From Candidatus Saccharicenans subterraneus (GTDB taxonomy: Bacteria > Acidobacteriota > Aminicenantia > Aminicenantales > Saccharicenantaceae): a DNA stretch of 64,000 nucleotides. The stretch's first letter is position 1, and each line of letters opens with the position of its first letter. Under the pieces are notes generated by a model. It worked only from the letters and a program-made list of their open reading frames with translations, searched no databases and was not told where the DNA came from. The translations under genes and the position numbers were made by a program. The DNA is taken from contig QUAH01000002.1 of NCBI GenBank assembly GCA_003426165.1, forward strand, positions 217,621 through 281,620, read 5' to 3'. Of this stretch, positions 59,830 through 64,000 are shown piece by piece.

Positions 59830-61242
59830 ATGGTTTACTGGTTTATCGAGTCCGTATCAATAGCAAATACCCCAACTCTGCCAGCAAAAAAGAATATGGA
59901 AGAATTTTTTCCAGCCAATTTGCCGTCAGGCTGGGAGATTATAAATAAGAATGTAAAGGATGGAGTTTATAACGTAACTCTTGGTCACCGCAACCCTAAA
60001 CCCAACAATATAAATGAGTTTTACAAGGCATTAGCTGAAAACCCCTTCATTTCCCCTCAGCAGCTCTCAGACATTGTAACATCCATGCAGAAAGCACAGA
60101 ATGCCACCGGCCTGGATATGACACCTGGCGGCGGAAGACATGACTATTACGCCACCCTGAGTATAACCGGTTATCCTGACATGAAAACTGCCAGACAGTT
60201 CTTTGAAAGCTATGTTAATGATTTCATCTCTTTTGATAACAAAGCCCCCGGGACAACTTTTGATATTAATATCGGTGACCTTTTAGAGGCTTTCGCCCCC
60301 GAGGAACTAGTCAAAGAAGCCAGACAGGCTCTGGATAAAGCACAAAAATCGCTATCGAAATCTGGAATTAAAACAAAAAGGGGGAAATTTCTTGGTGAGG
60401 AAGCGCTATTCGTAACGGGTAAAAATGGCGTCGAAGTTTGCCAGGCAGTTCTCATCAAAAATTTTATAATGACGGGAGACATACTGGGATATCCTCTTCT
60501 TCCAGCGGGAAGCACGCCGATTCATTCTGTTGCCTGTCAAACCGCCAGAGAAAACCACAAAAAATCCGGTCCTTCTATCCTGGTTACTAATGGCAATCGT
60601 GTTGTCAAAAATGTTAATCCACAATGCCAGTGCAATTATTGTAAATACCACCCCGAATGTTCCACCCTTCAGGCCGAAGACTTCATCCACAGGGAAAAAG
60701 TTGAATCGCTCCTCAAGGACGTGATTGCCAGAATTAAAGGCAAAACAAATGAACCATCAAAAGAGGTAACAGCAGAAATAATAAGAGGACAGAAGAAAAT
60801 AAAAAATCCCGAAGAAACATCAAGAATTGAAAACGGCGATGTTATTAGAACGAATAGCAACACTCAAATAAACCTTAAAGACAGGGCCGGCAATAAAATC
60901 ACAATCGGCGGGAAAACCGAAGTAAAAGTAGAAAACGCCAGCAATTTGAAACTTATGGTAGGCTCAATAACCATATTTTTTAAAAAAATAAAACCTGAAT
61001 CAAAATTTGAAATTCATACGCCAATTTGTGTTGCAGGTATCCGGGGCACAATTTTCTCTTTGTGGACAGACGGGAAAACGACATCTCTCACAGTAGTTGA
61101 AGGCGAAGTTGAATTCTCTGACTTAAAAGGTAACAGTGTGATTGTGACAAGTAACCAGACCTGTGTTTGCTCGAAAGAAAAGGGTTTACAAAGACCGGTT
61201 GCCCTGCCAATTAACCTTAAGAAAAACTTTAAAGAGATATAA
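59830..61242 (+). CDS. FecR-domain protein with cysteine cluster
   Basis: 470 residues, no signal peptide. N-terminal about 320 residues are unrecognised and contain a compact CQCNYCKYHPEC cluster (about 264-275), a potential zinc site. The C-terminal ~150 residues form a FecR-type domain: GDVIRTNSNTQINLKDRAGNKITIGGKTEVKV then VGSITIFFKKIKPESKFEIHTPICVAGIRGTIFSL and VVEGEVEF. FecR domains usually sit in the periplasm, so a cytoplasmic-looking FecR module is odd. GGGGGT precedes ATG 59830, only 1 bp after the previous stop; the next gene begins 3 bp after its stop. Confidence 0.78.
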   Translation: MVYWFIESVSIANTPTLPAKKNMEEFFPANLPSGWEIINKNVKDGVYNVTLGHRNPKPNNINEFYKALAENPFISPQQLSDIVTSMQKAQNATGLDMTPGGGRHDYYATLSITGYPDMKTARQFFESYVNDFISFDNKAPGTTFDINIGDLLEAFAPEELVKEARQALDKAQKSLSKSGIKTKRGKFLGEEALFVTGKNGVEVCQAVLIKNFIMTGDILGYPLLPAGSTPIHSVACQTARENHKKSGPSILVTNGNRVVKNVNPQCQCNYCKYHPECSTLQAEDFIHREKVESLLKDVIARIKGKTNEPSKEVTAEIIRGQKKIKNPEETSRIENGDVIRTNSNTQINLKDRAGNKITIGGKTEVKVENASNLKLMVGSITIFFKKIKPESKFEIHTPICVAGIRGTIFSLWTDGKTTSLTVVEGEVEFSDLKGNSVIVTSNQTCVCSKEKGLQRPVALPINLKKNFKEI

Positions 61243-61245
61243 ATT

Positions 61246-62373
61246 ATGTCACTCCAGGGAACAATTGTTTCATGTATTTCCGGAGAAGTTTTTGTAAAGC
61301 AAGGTGCTGTGAAAAAACAGGTTAGAGATTCTTTAAAGCTAAAAGAGATTGCTGAAGTAGAAACAGGTTCAAATTCTTATAGCCATATTGGCGATAACCC
61401 TGATCCCGGCTCAGGTAAAAAATCAAGTGGAGCAACCTTGTTTCCAAACAGCAAAGTTACAGTCAAGGTTAAGCGGGGTTATATTGAAGAAATTTTGATA
61501 ACACAAGGGCTGGTTTGGGTTTCCGTTTCCCCTGGAAAGCCGGTTCTTACGCCAGTTGCTGAGTTTAGTGGTATGGCCTGGGTTGATGTTTCTTCTGACG
61601 GAAGAACAGTAGTTGCTGGAAGCAGGGAAACCATTTACAACCGAAAAATTCTTCGGGCAGCCACTCTTGACATGAACAAGCAGGTTCTGGTTACTGAAAA
61701 CAATATTGGCGAACCTGAACCAATGGACCAGAGGTTTTATCAGGCTCAAAAAACATGGGAAAATCTCGGTGTATTTTATGGCACTAAAATGTATCAGCGA
61801 CTTGCTGAAAAATCAGATGACATGCTTGATGCTTATCTTATTCCACTTAAAATTATATCTGAGAAAACAGGGCAGGATTTTGAAAAACTGAAAGAAGAAG
61901 CAATAAGACAATATCAAAAGTATAAGCAATGGGTTCAATCTGAAGCCGAAAAATATAGAGAAGAAGTTGAACATATTAAAAAAACTGATTTTTCTTCTTC
62001 TTACACAATACCGGTCAATCAAAGTACAGAGTATCGAGGTATTGAATTAAAAATTTTATCGGTTAAAAGAGATTCAAAAAGCAATGAGACCGACATATTA
62101 TCTATACAGATTGAGGCAAAAAATATATCAAAAAAGCAAGTTTTTGTCTTCTGGAATGAAGAGGCGCGCTTAATAAATGAAGAGGGTGAAGAATTTCCTG
62201 CTGATGATTATAATTTAGAAACAAGTTTTATGGAAGAGAGTCAGGCAAAGGGATATTTATTCATCCCTGTCAGGAAACAGGATCAGAATTTTACACTGCA
62301 GTTTGGTAAAAAAAGCTTGCCAAAAATAGAGACCAAATTAGACTTATCAAAAACCATAAAAGGAGGTGATTGA
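61246..62373 (+). CDS. Protein with FecR-like N-terminus, coiled coil and DUF4352-like C-terminus
   Basis: 375 residues. The N-terminal ~130 residues again look FecR-like (GTIVSCISGEVFVKQGAVKKQVRDSL...VKVKRGYIEEILITQGLVWVSV). Residues ~190-245 form a charged helix, probably a coiled coil. The C-terminal ~125 residues resemble the DUF4352/telokin-like Ig fold (YRGIELKILSVKRDSKSNETDILSIQIEAKNISKKQVFVFWNEEARLINEEGEEF). No export signal seen. It is 3 bp after the previous gene and 2 bp before the next; co-translation is certain in arrangement if not in effect. Function unknown. Confidence 0.75.
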   Translation: MSLQGTIVSCISGEVFVKQGAVKKQVRDSLKLKEIAEVETGSNSYSHIGDNPDPGSGKKSSGATLFPNSKVTVKVKRGYIEEILITQGLVWVSVSPGKPVLTPVAEFSGMAWVDVSSDGRTVVAGSRETIYNRKILRAATLDMNKQVLVTENNIGEPEPMDQRFYQAQKTWENLGVFYGTKMYQRLAEKSDDMLDAYLIPLKIISEKTGQDFEKLKEEAIRQYQKYKQWVQSEAEKYREEVEHIKKTDFSSSYTIPVNQSTEYRGIELKILSVKRDSKSNETDILSIQIEAKNISKKQVFVFWNEEARLINEEGEEFPADDYNLETSFMEESQAKGYLFIPVRKQDQNFTLQFGKKSLPKIETKLDLSKTIKGGD

Positions 62374-62375
62374 TC

Positions 62376-62705
62376 ATGCCTGGATATAAACATCCTTGCC
62401 GCTACTGTGGCAAATTAATTCCACCGGAATCAAATGTCTGTCCTTTCTGTGGAAAAGTAAATCCTTCAGGACCATTAAGATGCCCGAAATGCAGGAATCC
62501 AATCCAGAAGGACTATTTAAATTGCCCAAACTGCAGATTGAATTTGAGAATAATTTGTCCATATTGTGGAAAGGAAACTTTCTTTGGGGATTATTGTGAG
62601 CATTGTGGAGCACGACTGGTGGTTGTTTGCCCTAATCCAGGATGCAAAACCGAGCAACCACCAATCGAAGATAAATGCATTAAATGCGGTAAACCAATAA
62701 AATAA
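62376..62705 (+). CDS. Multiple zinc-ribbon protein
   Basis: 109 residues from the ATG at 62376 with AAAGGAGGTGATT upstream. It consists almost wholly of CxxC pairs: CRYCGK, CPFCGK, CPKCRN, CPNCRL, CPYCGK, CEHCGA, then CPNPGC and CIKCGK, which fold as double zinc-ribbon (DZR) units. These serve as protein or nucleic-acid interaction modules. The rest of the sequence has no catalytic motif. It lies between the DUF4352-like and the last zinc-ribbon gene of the operon. Confidence 0.88.
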   Translation: MPGYKHPCRYCGKLIPPESNVCPFCGKVNPSGPLRCPKCRNPIQKDYLNCPNCRLNLRIICPYCGKETFFGDYCEHCGARLVVVCPNPGCKTEQPPIEDKCIKCGKPIK

Positions 62706-62719
62706 GAGGAGGTGTAATT

Positions 62720-63385
62720 TTGGCCTTACAACCATTCACAAGTAATTTTGCGGATAACAGCACGGAGGCAGGGTTTCAGTTTACCTTTTACTGCGACCTG
62801 TGCCGGGAGGGCTACAAGACCAAATTTATTGAATCCAAAACCCACAAGAAAGGAAAATTGCTGAAAGGACTTGGTGGTCTGATTGGTGCAGCTTCCCAGA
62901 TTGCCGGAAAATACAGCGTAGGTTACGGTACCCAAAGGGCCACAGATATAATAAGTGAACGTTTTCGTGGGATGTCTCCTGAATGGCACAAGGAACACGA
63001 AGCAGCATTTGAACTCGCCCAGAACGAGGCAAAAGAGCATTTTCATCGCTGTCCGAGATGCAAAAAGTGGGTTTGCGAAAACGACTGGAACGAACAGGAA
63101 GGCCTCTGTGTGGATGACGCGCCTCGCCTGAACGTTGAGGTTGCCGCTGCCAAAGCGCAAAAAGCAGTTCAAGATATTCAGGAAAAAGCAGCAAGCACAC
63201 AGGTTTTTACCGGAGAGATTGAAAGCAAACAAACGCTCTGCCCCCAATGTGGCAAACCTGCTGGCGAAGGTAAATTCTGCAATAATTGTGGAGCGCCACT
63301 AAGCTTGATAAAGTGTCCGAAATGTGGAGCTCAAAGTCCCTTCGGAGCAAAGTTTTGCGGTGAGTGCGGAACAAAACTCGGCTAA
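62720..63385 (+). CDS. Zinc-ribbon protein with C-terminal double ribbon
   Basis: 221 residues starting at TTG 62720; the AGGAGG seven bases before it decides the start. TEAGFQFTFYCDLCREGYKTKF and HRCPRCKKWVCENDWNEQEGLC form an N-terminal zinc module with a glycine-rich hydrophobic loop (LLKGLGGLIGAASQIAG) between. A helical linker (AAAKAQKAVQDIQEKAAS) leads to CPQCGKPAGEGKFCNNCG and CPKCGAQSPFGAKFCGECG. The N-terminal module is a recurring but poorly studied family found with zinc-ribbon neighbours. Last gene of the five-gene operon. Confidence 0.85.
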   Translation: MALQPFTSNFADNSTEAGFQFTFYCDLCREGYKTKFIESKTHKKGKLLKGLGGLIGAASQIAGKYSVGYGTQRATDIISERFRGMSPEWHKEHEAAFELAQNEAKEHFHRCPRCKKWVCENDWNEQEGLCVDDAPRLNVEVAAAKAQKAVQDIQEKAASTQVFTGEIESKQTLCPQCGKPAGEGKFCNNCGAPLSLIKCPKCGAQSPFGAKFCGECGTKLG

Positions 63386-63486
63386 ATTAAAATACCGTCA
63401 TTTTATCGCCTAACAGCGGATTAGAGCGAAATCAGTGTAGGGCGAATGAAAGGGGAAGTGTGTATATATTCTTTTCGACACTTCTT

Positions 63487-63555
63487 GTTGCTTCATGAGA
63501 AAATCTATATGAAAGCGTAATCGTTGCCTCACGTAAGAATCCATACGGAAATTTG
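63487..63555. repeat. Terminal repeat of integrase-type insertion element, right copy
   Basis: Similar to the ends of the element at 47872-48490: AGAAAATCTATATGAAA followed by GTTGCCTCACGTAAGAATCC, a diverged second sub-copy. It lies just beyond the 3' end of the transposase pseudogene at the window edge, where an element end is expected. Bases 63386-63486 show no feature. Confidence 0.65.
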
Positions 63556-63583
63556 AGCGGTTTTTCTTAGCTTCTGGCAGCTG

Positions 63584-64000
63584 CTACAGCCTTCCCTTGA
63601 GCCTGTCTATCTCTGCCTTTAACTTCACCACGTTTAGCTCCAGATGGGTTCTCCCCGGCCGGGACTTCTGCTCTGAGCTGAGAGCCGGTGATTCCAATAG
63701 CCTCTGATAGGGAGTCTGGGGGTAGTCAAAGCGCTTTATCACTCAACTACCCGCTCTCTCCTTATTGACAAGCTTCATGTTCGGCTGGAAGAAGTTACAA
63801 TACAGTCGGGAACGGCAATAAAGTCGCTCTAATAGCCTTTGCTCTTCTTCAGTGTCATATCTGAGGTATCCCGCCAGGCGACGGACCACCGAATAGTTCT
63901 TCTGCTCCACATAGCAGTTGTCGTTCTTCCTGTAGGGTCGACTCCGGGTAAAGGTCAAGTTGTTCTCTTGGCAGTACCTGACCAGATGGTCGTTGATGAA
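63584..64000 (-). pseudogene. Integrase-type DDE transposase, C-terminal part with in-frame stop, runs off right edge
   Basis: From the window edge the minus strand reads FINDHLVRYCQENNLTFTRSRPYRKNDNCYVEQKN and continues through YDTEEEQRLLERLY and NFFQPNMKLVNKERAGS. These are the last part of the DDE domain, with E in NCYVEQKN, of a known integrase-like transposase family. A TGA at 63743-63745 interrupts it; the same frame then continues with family-like VIKRFDYPQTPYQRLLESPALSSEQKS to a TAG at 63584-63586. Premature stop plus intact downstream homology indicates recent decay. It may belong to the same family as the remnant at 48 kb, which keeps the N-terminal part instead. Confidence 0.8.

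Noticed and set aside
1..64000. tRNA, rRNA or CRISPR array
   Set aside because: None recognised on reading either strand; a tRNAscan/minced run would be the decisive check.

Overview
The window looks like the chromosome of an uncultured, probably Gram-negative bacterium. I lean towards Candidatus Aminicenantes or another Acidobacteriota relative. The reasons are several six-bladed beta-propeller exported proteins, an SBBP-repeat protein, Tat-exported aldo/keto reductase and DUF362 proteins, a GH172 (formerly DUF2961) enzyme, a DUF6599-like protein and a class II ribonucleotide reductase. This placement is inference from gene content; no rRNA, tRNA or CRISPR array was seen. Most of the left half is GC-rich, while 25.9-34.1 kb and 57.8-63.4 kb are visibly AT-rich.

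Layout. 1-3.6 kb: a potassium module on the minus strand (short KdpD-like kinase, KdpE, then a TrkH/KtrB channel running off the left edge). 3.8-12 kb: metabolism and transport (Gfo/Idh/MocA oxidoreductase, GH172, Tat/4Fe-4S aldo/keto reductase, amidohydrolase, channel-like 2TM protein, MFS exporter), with two GGGGACAC...GTGTCCCC hairpins between divergent genes. 12.3-14.8 kb: thiamine-binding-type small protein and B12-dependent ribonucleotide reductase. 14.8-25.7 kb: exported proteins (two propellers, an SBBP protein, two small exported proteins, a large unrecognised secreted protein).

25.7-34.1 kb is the first candidate new system. An ABC exporter operon (two permeases and an ATPase) is followed by a very good sigma-54 (-24/-12) promoter. 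That promoter leads into two tandem 63-residue secreted peptides sharing PP-x(1-2)-L-[RK]-G and CxC-x7-CxC, then two beta-propeller proteins, a membrane-anchored thioredoxin-like CPSC protein and a small membrane protein. A one-domain sigma-54 activator is encoded convergently. A 790-bp almost identical piece of the activator gene has been pasted in just upstream of the promoter, breaking a fourth ABC-operon ORF. I propose a sigma-54-controlled secreted cysteine-peptide pathway.

34.2-40.2 kb: DUF6599-like and DUF362 proteins, a large unknown exported protein and a small membrane protein. 40.4-57.1 kb is a defence island: SNF2-type helicase, large N6-adenine methyltransferase, DUF3800 protein, DUF4143-type ATPase and a 1747-residue protein fusing DExH helicase, zinc fingers, DUF1998 and a C-terminal nuclease-like domain. 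It resembles class 1 DISARM and helicase-methylase-ATPase systems but is not identical to what I know of either. Two insertion elements break it up. 57.8-63.4 kb: a tight five-gene operon of unknown function (possible PH-like, FecR, DUF4352 and two zinc-ribbon proteins). It lies downstream of a second copy of a ~72-bp promoter-bearing repeat whose other copy is at 39.6 kb. The right edge carries a broken transposase of the same family as the degraded element at 47.9-48.5 kb.
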